DNA of 64,000 nt. Origin: Falsiroseomonas frigidaquae. GTDB lineage: Bacteria; Pseudomonadota; Alphaproteobacteria; Acetobacterales; Acetobacteraceae. Where the stretch lies: assembly GCF_012163145.1 (NCBI RefSeq), contig NZ_JAAVTX010000001.1, forward strand, positions 372,001 to 436,000. Reading direction: 5' to 3'. The notes beneath the pieces were generated by a model. That model made no database searches and was not told the DNA's origin. It was given only the letters and a program-made list of their open reading frames with translations. Position 1 is the first letter of the stretch, and each line of letters begins with the position of its first letter. The translations under genes were made by a program, and so were the position numbers. This document shows, one piece after another, positions 50,047 to 57,970 of this stretch.

Positions 50047-51336
50047 ATGCTGCCGGGCCTCGGCGCGCTGACCGCATTGGCCGTTGCCCAGCGAGAGGGG
50101 GCCAATCTGCAGGCACGCTTCGGCGCCCGGACCGACAATGCGGCGGCAATGGAGCGCTTCCGTGGGGCCGCGACGCAGCATGAGGATGTGGAATCGCTGC
50201 TGAAGGACCGCCGCACCCTGCAGGTGGTGCTGGAGGCCTTTCAGCTCGAGGGTGAGATCGACAAGCGCGGCATCCTGCGCAAGATCCTGACGGAGGACCC
50301 CGCCGCCGAGGGCAGCCTGGCCAACAGGCTGACCGACCGTCGCTGGCGCGAGCTGGCCAAGGCCTTCGCAGCGCGCGAGGCCTCGACCCAGACGGCGACC
50401 GAGATCGCGGCGCTGTCCACCACCGCGATCGGCGAGGTCTCGCTCGCCCGCATGGCGGGGCTGACCACGGAGCAGGTCAAGGCCCTGACCGCCGCGCAGG
50501 TGCAGGTGCTGGACACCGCGCAGATCCGCGCCATCGGCAGCAGCGAGATCGCCGCGCTGGATGTGGGCGATGTGCGGGCGCTGGATTCGGCGCAGGTCGC
50601 GGCGCTGCGGCCTTCCCAGCTTGCGGCGCTCGGCACCGCGCAGCTTGCCGCGATCGAGGCTTCGGAATTCGCCGGGCTCGGCGTGGCGCAGCTGCGCGCG
50701 CTGGCGACGAGCCAGATCGCGGCGCTCGGCACCAGCCAGCTCGCGGCGCTCGGCACCGAACAGCTTGCCGCCTTCTCGGGCAGCCAGGCGCGCGCGCTGG
50801 ATACGGCGCAGCGCGCGGCGCTCGGAACGGCGCAGCTGCGCGCGCTCGGCACATCGGGCCCGCCCACGGCGGCGGAGGAAGCGGCGGCGGCGGCGCTGGA
50901 GGTGCGGAGCCCCTTCACCGATGCGGCGCTGCTCGATCGCGTGGTCGCCGATGCGATGACCAACCGCTACGAAAAATCCATGGGCGATGCCAATGCGGGG
51001 CTGCGGGAAGCGCTGTACTTCATGCGCAACGCGGACAAGATCACCTCCATCGCGGAGCTGATGACCGACAAGGCCATGACCGCGGTGCTGCGCGGCGCGC
51101 TCGGCCTGCCGGAGAGTTTCGGCGTGCTGGAATTCGACCAGCAGAAGGCGATCCTGACGGAACGGGTGGATCTGGAATCGCTGAAGGATCCGAAGGAGGT
51201 GGCAAAGCTGGCGCAGCGCTACCTGGCGCTGGCGGCGCCCTCGCAATCGGTGAGCAATCCGGTCCTGGCGCTGTTCGGCGGCAGCGGTACGTCGCTCAAC
51301 AGCCTGATCGGCAGCGGCATTTCGCTCAGCGCCTGA
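50047..51336 (+). CDS. DUF1217 flagellar-cluster protein interrupted by an octapeptide-repeat insert
   Basis: 429 aa, no signal peptide. N-terminal (residues 1-120; TQHEDVESLLKDRRTLQVVL, GEIDKRGILRKILTEDPAAE, DRRWRELAKAFAA) and C-terminal (285-429; VADAMTNRYEKSMGDANAGL, REALYFMRNADKITSIAELM) parts match DUF1217, a family found in alphaproteobacterial flagellar clusters and probably exported with the flagellum. Between them, residues 123-270 are about 18 octads of pattern LxTxQLAA. Most DUF1217 proteins lack such an insert. It starts 2 bp after flaF. Function unknown; a surface or hook-associated role is inferred from position. Confidence 0.8.
   Translation: MLPGLGALTALAVAQREGANLQARFGARTDNAAAMERFRGAATQHEDVESLLKDRRTLQVVLEAFQLEGEIDKRGILRKILTEDPAAEGSLANRLTDRRWRELAKAFAAREASTQTATEIAALSTTAIGEVSLARMAGLTTEQVKALTAAQVQVLDTAQIRAIGSSEIAALDVGDVRALDSAQVAALRPSQLAALGTAQLAAIEASEFAGLGVAQLRALATSQIAALGTSQLAALGTEQLAAFSGSQARALDTAQRAALGTAQLRALGTSGPPTAAEEAAAAALEVRSPFTDAALLDRVVADAMTNRYEKSMGDANAGLREALYFMRNADKITSIAELMTDKAMTAVLRGALGLPESFGVLEFDQQKAILTERVDLESLKDPKEVAKLAQRYLALAAPSQSVSNPVLALFGGSGTSLNSLIGSGISLSA
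50413..50856 (+). repeat. 24-bp coding repeat array (octapeptide LxTxQLAA)
   Basis: About 18 successive 8-residue units within the DUF1217 gene, for example LDTAQIRA, LDSAQVAA, LGTAQLAA, LATSQIAA, LGTSQLAA, LGTEQLAA; positions 1 (Leu/Ile), 5 (Gln) and 8 (Ala) are most constant. The units are degenerate at DNA level, so the array is old and kept by selection rather than fresh slippage. Confidence 0.85.
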
Positions 51337-51390
51337 CGTGCCGGCCGGCGCCGCGCCTCCGGGCCATACTGGCCCGGCACGGCACGCGGC

Positions 51391-51726
51391 TCAGCCGTTG
51401 AGGTCGAGCTTGGGGTCCGGCGAGGGCAGCGGCGGGTTGCGATAGGCGTCGATCTCGCGCGGCGTCGGGATCGACTGGCGCATCTCCCCATCCGGCGAGC
51501 GGAATTCCACCACGACCAGGCTCAGCGCGGTCTCGATGCGAAGCTGGGTGGAGGGCGCCGGCGCGGCGACGGGGCGGCTTGCCCCAGTTGAACTGGCTAC
51601 CGAGGGACGTGCGACCGGAGGGCTCGCTACCGGCGTACTGGCTACCGGCGGCCCAGCCGCAGGCAGGCTGCGTGGCGGATCGGCGGCAGGGCGTGAGGCT
51701 GCGACGGGAAGGGTGGCACTCAGCAT
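51391..51726 (-). CDS. small hypothetical protein, possibly FlaG-like
   Basis: 111 aa from ATG 51726, with GGGAG about 8 nt upstream on the minus strand. The first 60 residues are Pro/Ala/Val-rich low complexity (ASTPVASPPVARPSVASSTG). The C-terminal LRIETALSLVVVEFRSPDGE, MRQSIPTPREIDAYRNPP looks like the strand-turn-strand plus I-P-x-E ending of FlaG proteins, which limit filament length; this likeness is weak. It closes the flagellar block, convergent with the DUF1217 gene, which supports a flagellar link. Confidence 0.6.
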   Translation of the reverse strand: MLSATLPVAASRPAADPPRSLPAAGPPVASTPVASPPVARPSVASSTGASRPVAAPAPSTQLRIETALSLVVVEFRSPDGEMRQSIPTPREIDAYRNPPLPSPDPKLDLNG

Positions 51727-51875
51727 GACGGGACTCCCACAGGAATAAGAGACAACGCCTCATCTAGCGGGACAGTGCTTGAGGAAGCATGAATCCCGCA
51801 TCGCGGAATGGCCCATGGCGGGGTTTGACCCCGGCGGCGGCTGGGTCGATGCTGTGCTGCACAAGATTTGGCACA

Positions 51876-52934
51876 GTGACGACCATTCCCGCCCCCTCCC
51901 CGCCGCTTTCCGCGCATCTCCTCACCGCCCTGGTGGCAACCGGGGGCGGCGCCATCGCCTGGCTGCTGCATATCCCGCTGCCCTGGATGCTGGGCGCCAT
52001 GGCGGCCACCGGCGCGCTGGCCTGGAATGATCGCGCCGTGGTTTCGGCGCCGGTGCGGCCGGTGGCGCTGCTGTGCCTCGGCCTCGGCCTGGGGCAGACC
52101 TTCACCACGCCGGTGCTCGCGGCGCTGGCCGGCGCCCTGCCCTGGCTGCTGGTGGCGGCGCTGGTCAGCATCATCGTCGGCGCCCTGGTGGCGCGGCTAT
52201 TCGCCCGCATGGCCGGGACCGATGCACGCACCGGCTATTTCTCGGCGGTACCGGGCGGCGTCATCGTCATGGCGGTGCTGGCGCAGCGGGCGGGCGTTTC
52301 CGTGCCGGCGGTGACGCTGGCGCAGACCATCCGCGTGATGGTGGTGGTGGTGATCTTCCCGCCGCTGATCACCTGGCTGGCGCCGCGCGGCGGCGCCGGC
52401 GCCTTCTTCGCCGAACGGCCACCGGTGGACCTGGCCGGGCTGGCGGTGCTGATGGTTGCCGGGCTGGGCGTGGCGCTGCTGATCCGGCTGCTGAAGCTGG
52501 CCAATCCCTGGATGCTCGGCCCCTGCGCGCTGGTCATCACGCTCTCGGCCTTCGAGATGCTGCCCTCCGGCGTGCCGCTATGGATGATCGATGCGGCGCA
52601 GGTCGGCATGGGGGCCGGGCTGGGCCAGCGGATGAGCCGGCGCTTCCTGCTGAGTTCGCGGCGCCTGGCACTGGCCTCCGTCGGCTCCACCATCCTGCTC
52701 TCGGCGCTGATGGCGGCGCTCGGCATCGGGCTCGGGCTGATTTCCGGCCTGCCGGCGACGGCGGTGGTGCTGGGCATGGCGCCGGGCGGGATGCCGGAGA
52801 TGACGATCACCGCCAAGGCGCTGGACCTGGCGGTGCCGCTGGTGCTCGGCTTCCACCTGGTCCGCACCGTGGCGTGCAACCTGCTGGTCGGCCCGGTCTG
52901 GAGCGTGGCGGAGCGGCTGGGCCTGGGGAAGTAG
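51876..52934 (+). CDS. AbrB-family (putative ammonia monooxygenase-annotated) membrane protein
   Basis: About 352 aa, two AbrB-type repeats of hydrophobic helices: LLTALVATGGGAIAWLLHIP and LPWMLGAMAATGALAWNDRA, then GYFSAVPGGVIVMAVLAQRA and again at the C-terminus GLPATAVVLGMAPGGMPEMT. The paired PGG motifs are typical of the family, which is often misnamed ammonia monooxygenase and is probably a transporter. The start is uncertain: GTG 51876, ATG 51849 and ATG 51789 are all in frame. It faces a TctC/Bug-like binding protein, so the two may serve uptake of an organic acid (inference). Confidence 0.8.
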   Translation: MTTIPAPSPPLSAHLLTALVATGGGAIAWLLHIPLPWMLGAMAATGALAWNDRAVVSAPVRPVALLCLGLGLGQTFTTPVLAALAGALPWLLVAALVSIIVGALVARLFARMAGTDARTGYFSAVPGGVIVMAVLAQRAGVSVPAVTLAQTIRVMVVVVIFPPLITWLAPRGGAGAFFAERPPVDLAGLAVLMVAGLGVALLIRLLKLANPWMLGPCALVITLSAFEMLPSGVPLWMIDAAQVGMGAGLGQRMSRRFLLSSRRLALASVGSTILLSALMAALGIGLGLISGLPATAVVLGMAPGGMPEMTITAKALDLAVPLVLGFHLVRTVACNLLVGPVWSVAERLGLGK

Positions 52935-52967
52935 GGCTGGCCCGCCAGGCTCAGCCAGTTCGGTAGC

Positions 52968-54014
52968 TCAGCTGGATCGGTAGTTCAGCCGGCGCAGCAG
53001 CCACAGGCGGTAGGCCAGCGCCACATCCGGCGGCGGGCACAGCGTGCCGAGCAGCAGCGTGGTCTCGCCCGGCCCGATGCGCCGCGTGCCGGCTTCCGGC
53101 GCCTCCGGCGCTTCCTCGGGCCAGGTTCGCGCCGCACCGCGCCACAGCGCCACGACATCGGCCGAGGTCAGCGCGGGCAGCACCAGCAGCGCCCGGGCGC
53201 GCAGCGCGGCCGCGGCGGCACGGGTGGCCGCCAGCAGGTCCGGCTGCGCCGTCTCCGGCAGCAATTCGCCAAGCGCCGGCACGTTCGGCAGCGCCGGGTC
53301 CCGCGCATGGCCGGCGCCATCGAAGGCAAAGACGGGAATGAGGCCGAGCTCGGCGGCCCGCGCCTCCGCCCGGGTGCCGGACAGCACCAGCCCATCGGCC
53401 ACCCCCTGTTGCACCGCGGCCTCGGTCGCCACATGGCGCCGGCTGGCATCGGGCGGCGGGCAGAACACCGGCGCATTGGCGCGGCCCAGCAGGTCCAGCG
53501 CCAGCAGGGCGGCCGCTTCCGGCGCCGCGGCGGAGGGCAGCGCGACGCGCAGCGGGGCATTGAGCGGCGCGCCCGGCCGCAGCGCCAGCAGGCTGGGCTG
53601 CACGCTGCCACAGATGCCGGGCCAGTGGCGCGGCTCATATCGGGCGCGCGGGTCGCCGACCAGCTGCGCCTGGACAGCGAGGCCCGGCAGCATCAGCAGC
53701 ACCGGGCCGTCGCGCAGGGTGGAGGAGGCGAAGCGGTTGGCCGCCGTGATGCCATCGGCACCGCCCAGGACGGAGACGCGCAGCGCCGCCGCCCGCACCA
53801 GGCCACGCGCCAGCGCCGCCGCGGCACGCGTCGCCAGCCGCTCCGCCATGCCACCCTCGGGGCCCGGCGCCAGCAGCGTCACGGCCTCGGGCACCAGGCT
53901 GGTGGTGGAGCGGGCGGCGCCCGGCCATGCCAAGGCCGCGAGTGCCGTGGCCGAGAGCAGTCGGCAGGCTACCCGGCGGGTCGGACGGAGCGGTCCCATC
54001 CCTACGGCGTTCAT
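52968..54014 (-). CDS. exported TctC/Bug-like substrate-binding protein (tentative)
   Basis: 348 aa. N-terminal basic patch and hydrophobic stretch (RRVACRLLSATALAALAWPG) form a signal peptide; ATG 53999 is an alternative start. The mature chain begins VTLLAPGPEGGMAERLATRA, like the pyrophosphate-like loop of Bug receptors, and continues with VLLMLPGLAVQAQLVGDPRA and LRVALPSAAAPEAAALLALD. TctC-type solute receptors serve tripartite tricarboxylate transporters; the TctA/TctB partners are not here, but an AbrB-type membrane protein faces it. Divergence from the family is considerable, hence the modest confidence. Confidence 0.6.
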   Translation of the reverse strand: MNAVGMGPLRPTRRVACRLLSATALAALAWPGAARSTTSLVPEAVTLLAPGPEGGMAERLATRAAAALARGLVRAAALRVSVLGGADGITAANRFASSTLRDGPVLLMLPGLAVQAQLVGDPRARYEPRHWPGICGSVQPSLLALRPGAPLNAPLRVALPSAAAPEAAALLALDLLGRANAPVFCPPPDASRRHVATEAAVQQGVADGLVLSGTRAEARAAELGLIPVFAFDGAGHARDPALPNVPALGELLPETAQPDLLAATRAAAAALRARALLVLPALTSADVVALWRGAARTWPEEAPEAPEAGTRRIGPGETTLLLGTLCPPPDVALAYRLWLLRRLNYRSS

Positions 54015-54135
54015 GTCGGCGCGCAGCTAGCCGCCCGAATGGGGCAGAAACGTGGCAATGGCTCGGTTGGCCATGGCCCGGCGCGCCGCAAGCGTTGTCC
54101 GCACATCCAGGCGTTTCCGCCTGCGTCCACCAGGT

Positions 54136-54693
54136 TCAGCTATCGTACTGCACCAGCGACTCGAAGGGCACGTCCAGCCGCTTGCGGCCGCCGAGGAAGC
54201 TCAGCTCGATCAGCGTGGCAGCGCAGGGCACCTCCGCCCCCGCCTGGCGCAGCAGGGAGATTCCGGCCGCCAGCGTGCCGCCGGTGGCCAGCAGATCGTC
54301 CAGCACCACCACGCGGTTGCCCTTCTGCACCGCATCGGCCTGCATCTCGATGCGGTCGGTGCCGTATTCCAGCGCGTAGTTCAGGCCGATGGTCAGGCCG
54401 GGCAGCTTGCGCGGCTTGCGCAGCATGACGAAGCCGAGGCCGAGTTCCAGGGCGAGCGGCGCCGCCACCAGGAAGCCGCGGCTCTCGATGCCGGCCAGCA
54501 TGTCGGGCTTGTGCGGGCGAATCACATCCGCCAGCCGCGCCATGGCGGTGCGCCAGGCGGCGCCATGCCGCAGCAGGGTCGAGATGTCGTAGAACAGGAT
54601 GCCGGGCTTCGGGAAATCGGGAATGCCGCGGATGTGGTCCTTGATGTCGATGCTGGGGTCGACGGCGAGGCGGTCGGAATCGGGATCGGCCAT
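54136..54693 (-). CDS. apt: adenine phosphoribosyltransferase
   Basis: Salvages adenine to AMP using PRPP. 185 aa from ATG 54693 ([20 protein letters not shown]); a longer in-frame N-terminus would run through a repeat array and is rejected. Seen: [60 protein letters not shown], and the PRPP loop [21 protein letters not shown] 33-bp tandem repeat lies 130 bp upstream and could be in its leader or promoter. Confidence 0.96.
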   Translation of the reverse strand: MADPDSDRLAVDPSIDIKDHIRGIPDFPKPGILFYDISTLLRHGAAWRTAMARLADVIRPHKPDMLAGIESRGFLVAAPLALELGLGFVMLRKPRKLPGLTIGLNYALEYGTDRIEMQADAVQKGNRVVVLDDLLATGGTLAAGISLLRQAGAEVPCAATLIELSFLGGRKRLDVPFESLVQYDS

Positions 54694-54825
54694 GCTGCGG
54701 GTCGGATGCTCCTGCCGCGGTGCGACGCGCCTTGCCACCTGGTGGGCCGGGCCGCGCTTGCCGCGCGGGCGGAAGCTACGCCGGCGCGGCCGGTTGCCGC
54801 AACCTTGGGTGCAGCAGGCTGACCC

Positions 54826-54970
54826 TGGCGGGTGCCGCACCGCGGGTGCGGCTGGGCTTGGCGAGTGCCGCACCGCGGGTGCGGCGGGGCTTGGCGGGTG
54901 CCGCACCCCGGGTGCGGCGGGGCTTGGCGGGTGCTTCACCCCGGGTGCGGCGGGGCTTGGCGGATGCCGC
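54826..54970. repeat. 33-bp tandem repeat array with a hairpin in each unit
   Basis: Four full units starting at 54826, 54859, 54892 and 54925, and a partial one at 54958. Units begin TGGCGGGTGCCGCACC and carry the dyad CCGCACC-N3-GGTGCGG (7-bp stem, 3-nt loop); the fourth has a two-base change that breaks it (CTTCACC). The array lies between the divergent apt and DUF2842 starts and ends 21 bp before the latter. There are no spacers, so it is not CRISPR. Confidence 0.85.
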
Positions 54971-54991
54971 GGGCTGGGCCACATCCGCCCC

Positions 54992-55186
54992 ATGCCGCGC
55001 ACAACCATCGCCCTGCTGGGCGGACTCCTCGGGTTCCTGCTGTACGTGATGGCCGTGGTGGCGCTGGCCGACCATGTGCTGGGGCTGCACTGGCTGGTGC
55101 AGTTCGCCTATTTCACCGTGGCCGGCATCGCCTGGGCCTGCCCCGCGAAATGGCTGATGTTCTGGGCGGCGCGCAGCCGGGGGTGA
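54992..55186 (+). CDS. DUF2842 family small membrane protein
   Basis: 64 aa with two TM helices: [20 protein letters not shown] and [20 protein letters not shown], ending [10 protein letters not shown]. The GIAW-x-x-PAKWLM-x-W motif is characteristic of DUF2842, a small alphaproteobacterial family without known function. Start ATG 54992 lies 21 bp after the 33-bp repeat array; a longer reading frame upstream is only the repeat. No clear ribosome site. Confidence 0.78.
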   Translation: MPRTTIALLGGLLGFLLYVMAVVALADHVLGLHWLVQFAYFTVAGIAWACPAKWLMFWAARSRG

Positions 55187-55228
55187 CCGGCCTGCCGCAG
55201 GCACACCGCGCCAAACGCAACGGCCATG

Positions 55229-55261
55229 AAAAAGGCGGCGCCCCCCGCAGGGAACGCCGCC
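55229..55261 (-). terminator. rho-independent terminator of the porin-like gene
   Basis: Minus-strand stem GGCGGCG / CGCCGCC (55255-55261 with 55234-55240), followed by TTTTT (complement of 55229-55233). It lies 17 bp after the porin-like stop. Confidence 0.8.
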
Positions 55262-55277
55262 CGGGATTGAGGCCGGT

Positions 55278-56063
55278 TCAGAACGGACGGCTGAGAGCGA
55301 ACATCACGCGGTTGTCGCAGATCTTGGAGCCGCCGAAGCAATCGGCGCGCTCATCGAGCGAGGTGAACACGACCGAAACCGTGCCGATCACGCCGCCGAT
55401 GATCTCCCGCGACGCGAAGAGCGACACGTTCAGGTAATCCTCCGCCCCGAAGGCTCCCTCGTTGCGGCCGGCGGTGGCGAAGTTCCGCTCCACCCACTGG
55501 TAGCCGACGCGGCCGCCGACGGTGAAGCCGAAATCCAGCGCCATGTCGAAGCCGCCTTCGACATAGATGCCGAGGCCGGATTCACCGGTGAAGTCCGGCG
55601 AGACGGCGGCGAGGCCGACGAACTTGACCGGCGCGATCTCGTAGCTCGCGCGCAGGGCGAATTCGTAGAAGTTCAGCTCATAGCCGCCGGTCGGCGCGTC
55701 ATAGCCCGGATAGGCATAGTAGGTCGCGCCGAGGTCCAGCTTCACGCCGGCCAGTTCCATCCGGTAGCCGGCGTTCAGGTCGACTTCCTGACGGGCATTG
55801 GTGCCGGCGAAGGCGACGTTGCTGACGAAGGCGCCGACATAGAGGCCGGTGCTGTGCTCGACATCCACGGTGACCTGCGCCGCCGGACGGTTCCGGGTCT
55901 GGCTCAGGCCGCGGAAGGAGTAGTCGGAGCTGATCACCGGGGTGGTGGCGATGGTCAGCCCGGCGGACTCGATGGTCTGCTGCGCGTGAACTGCGCCAGA
56001 ACCAGCCAGAATGCCTCCAATTAGGGCAGTGGAGGCGAGGATTGTTGAGCGAATCGTAGGCAT
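55278..56063 (-). CDS. TorF-family putative outer membrane porin
   Basis: 261 aa; signal MPTIRSTILASTALIGGILA to VHAQ, then a beta-barrel with alternating strands: VISSDYSFRGLSQTRNRPAA, the TorF hallmark SDYxFRGxSQT, LYVGAFVSNVAFAGTNARQE, VDLNAGYRMELAGVKLDLGA, TYYAYPGYDAPTGGYELNFY, and terminal aromatic (RVMFALSRPF), as needed for outer-membrane insertion. Start ATG 56063 is set by the signal peptide. Substrate unknown. Two Cys (ADCFGGSKICDN) form a likely disulfide loop in the last extracellular turn. Confidence 0.85.
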   Translation of the reverse strand: MPTIRSTILASTALIGGILAGSGAVHAQQTIESAGLTIATTPVISSDYSFRGLSQTRNRPAAQVTVDVEHSTGLYVGAFVSNVAFAGTNARQEVDLNAGYRMELAGVKLDLGATYYAYPGYDAPTGGYELNFYEFALRASYEIAPVKFVGLAAVSPDFTGESGLGIYVEGGFDMALDFGFTVGGRVGYQWVERNFATAGRNEGAFGAEDYLNVSLFASREIIGGVIGTVSVVFTSLDERADCFGGSKICDNRVMFALSRPF

Positions 56064-56218
56064 ATCTCGCGACTCCGTTGCGACTGCGTGGTTTTCAAGC
56101 AGTAGCAGGCTGCGCGCCGCACGAAAGCGCTTTGTCACGAATTTCGTATAATCTGCATCGCCTGTTGCAACTTTGCATCGCATGCACAGCCGGGACGCGG
56201 CGCCATGCCGCGGACACG

Positions 56219-56250
56219 AAAAACCCCGCCAGGACGTTGTCCTGGCGGGG
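56219..56250 (-). terminator. rho-independent terminator of tRNA-Pro
   Basis: Minus-strand perfect 12-bp stem CCCCGCCAGGAC / GTCCTGGCGGGG with a 3-nt loop and a following TTTTT. It lies 21 bp after the tRNA 3' end. Confidence 0.9.
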
Positions 56251-56270
56251 TGATGCCCACCGCTTCCGAT

Positions 56271-56347
56271 TGGTCGGAGTGAGAGGATTCGAACCTCCGG
56301 CCCCTGCGTCCCGAACACAGTGCTCTACCAGGCTGAGCTACACTCCG
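56271..56347 (-). tRNA. tRNA-Pro, anticodon CGG
   Basis: 77 nt with an encoded CCA. Acceptor stem CGGAGTG / CACTCCG, D-arm GCTCAGCCTGGTAGAGC, anticodon stem CTGTG/CGCAG with loop TTCGGGA (anticodon CGG, reads CCG), T-arm GGAGGTTCGAATCCTC. One G-C to non-pair in the anticodon stem is tolerated. It has its own promoter and terminator. Confidence 0.95.
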
Positions 56348-56368
56348 GCGGGTCGCGGTGAGGCGTGC

Positions 56369-56397
56369 GCTATAGCGAAGCCCCCGCCGCCCGGCAA
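56369..56397 (-). promoter_or_regulatory. sigma-70-type promoter of tRNA-Pro
   Basis: On the minus strand, TTGCCG (56397-56392), a 17-bp spacer and TATAGC (56374-56369), about 22 bp upstream of the mature tRNA 5' end. Confidence 0.55.
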
Positions 56398-56878
56398 GCG
56401 GGGGTGGACGCACCAGGCATGCGATTTCTGCCTGCGCCACTTACGCGCCGTGCTGCCCGGGGTCTGGCTGGCCCTGACAATCAGCTTTCCAGGCGGCACA
56501 TCGCTGCCGGAATCCGCATTCCAGGACTTGACTGGACCGCAGCCACATGACGGGGAACGACATCGGCCGCAGGCCTCGCTGAGCGGCGCCGCCGGGGCAC
56601 CAGCCCGATAGCTCCGCAAGGTGCACGGCCGCTTGACCGGACATTCAATCGCCTGCCGGAGCAATCGAGGCAGGCCGGCTCGTTTGTCCCATTGCGTCAT
56701 CGTCTCATGCGTCGCACGGTATGGGCACGATCCCCGCTGGAGACACGGCCATGACCCACCGGAGCGGCAGCCTGCGAAGGCGCCCGTCCCGTCGCTTGCG
56801 TGGGCATCCGCTCGTTCCGGCCGGCGCCGGACCATCTGGCGGCCGAACCGGCCGCCCGCCGCGGCGCCTCCGGGGACA
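56398..56878. other. intergenic region upstream of the alpha/beta hydrolase
   Basis: About 480 bp between the tRNA-Pro promoter and the hydrolase start. Open frames here lack family similarity, ribosome sites and consistent coding bias. I see no repeat, riboswitch or RNA gene. Confidence 0.4.
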
Positions 56879-57889
56879 ATGACGCATCCGCGTGACGCGG
56901 GCATGCTGGTGTTCTGGCTGGCCTTGGCAGGGCTGGGGCTGCTGTCGCTTGCCGGCATGGGGTGGGAAGCCTGGCAGTCGGCGCGGGAGCGTCGGCGCAT
57001 CGCGCAGCCCGGGGCTCTCGTCGAGATTGGTGAGACGCGGCTGCACGCAGTGCTGCAAGGCCGCCGGCGCAGCGTCGAGCACCCCGTGCTGGTATTCGAT
57101 GGCGGCCTGACCAATGGCAGCCTCGCCTGGCCCGCCGCGGTCGCGGCACTGGGGCCGGAATGGCTGACCCTGTCCTTCGACCGGGCGGGACACCTGTGGA
57201 GCGACCGCGCCCTCGGCCCACGCGATGCGGAGGCCAGCTTGGCAGACCAGCGCGCCCTGCTGGCCGCGCTGCACCTGGCCCCGCCCTGGGTGCTGGTGGC
57301 GCATTCCTGCTCCGGCCACATTGCGCGGCTGCACGCGTCCCGCCACCCGGAGGATGTCGCAGGCCTCGTGCTGGTGGAGACGATTCCGGCGGAACTGGCC
57401 GGCGCAATCACGCAATCCAGCTTCGCACGGTCGCTGTGGTGGAAGGTTCCGGCGGCGCGACTGGGCCTGTGGCGGCTGCGGCGCCTGCTGCAGGGGCTGC
57501 CGCGGCGGCCGGACCGGGTGACGCCGGCCAGCATGCAGGCGGCCTGGACCCGGCTTTCCCAGACGCCCAGGGGCCTGGAGGCAACGCGCGCCGAACTGGC
57601 TTGCCTGGTGGCGGATACCCAGGCGGTCGACGCCGCGCCGCCGCCGCCGCAGCCCTGCATCGTGCTTGCCTCCACGCGGGGCGCCGTGGTGGTGCCGCGC
57701 GGCATGACCGAGGCGGCAGCACATGAACAGGCGCTGCGGGCGCAGCGCAATCTGGCGGCCCGCCTGCCGGGCGCGGAGCTGCGCGTCACCGACGCCGGCA
57801 ACCACGAGCTCCCCTGGCAGGCGCCGGAGGAGGTCGCCCAGGCGATCCAGGACCTTGCGGCGCGACTGCAGGCCGGGCGAGCAGGCTGA
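56879..57889 (+). CDS. membrane-anchored alpha/beta hydrolase
   Basis: 336 aa from ATG 56879. One N-terminal TM helix (MLVFWLALAGLGLLSLAGMG), then an alpha/beta fold: oxyanion loop DGGLTNGSLAWPAAVAALGP, first acid region FDRAGHLWSDRALGP, nucleophile elbow LVAHSCSGHIARLHASRHPE (Ser in AHSCS, with Ala in place of the usual first Gly), and terminal His in TDAGNHELPWQAPEEVAQ. It resembles small-molecule esterases/hydrolases anchored to the inner membrane; the substrate is unknown. A 17-bp duplication straddles its stop codon. The DsbD-like gene follows after 81 bp. Confidence 0.82.
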   Translation: MTHPRDAGMLVFWLALAGLGLLSLAGMGWEAWQSARERRRIAQPGALVEIGETRLHAVLQGRRRSVEHPVLVFDGGLTNGSLAWPAAVAALGPEWLTLSFDRAGHLWSDRALGPRDAEASLADQRALLAALHLAPPWVLVAHSCSGHIARLHASRHPEDVAGLVLVETIPAELAGAITQSSFARSLWWKVPAARLGLWRLRRLLQGLPRRPDRVTPASMQAAWTRLSQTPRGLEATRAELACLVADTQAVDAAPPPPQPCIVLASTRGAVVVPRGMTEAAAHEQALRAQRNLAARLPGAELRVTDAGNHELPWQAPEEVAQAIQDLAARLQAGRAG

Positions 57890-57912
57890 ACCGGCGAGCA
57901 GGCTGAACCGGC
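57879..57912. repeat. 17-bp perfect tandem duplication over a stop codon
   Basis: GAGCAGGCTGAACCGGC occurs twice in a row (57879-57895, 57896-57912). The first copy contains the TGA that ends the hydrolase; a recent slippage event. Confidence 0.85.
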
Positions 57913-57970
57913 GCCTCATCGAACTGGCGACAGGACGCGCAAAATCGCCGCGGCATGCTATCTAGGCGGG

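Noticed and set aside
51789-52934. A true ammonia monooxygenase subunit
   Set aside because: The AbrB family name is historical; no AmoA/B/C motif or metal ligands are present, only transporter-like repeats.
54826-54970. CRISPR array
   Set aside because: The repeats are directly adjacent with no spacers, only about four units, and no cas genes are near.
54136-55008. A longer apt with an 11-residue repeat N-terminus ([11 protein letters not shown])
   Set aside because: That part is the translated 33-bp DNA repeat; canonical Apt begins at ATG 54693.
56398-56878. A separate small gene before the hydrolase
   Set aside because: Frames there lack ribosome sites, family likeness and coding-type composition.
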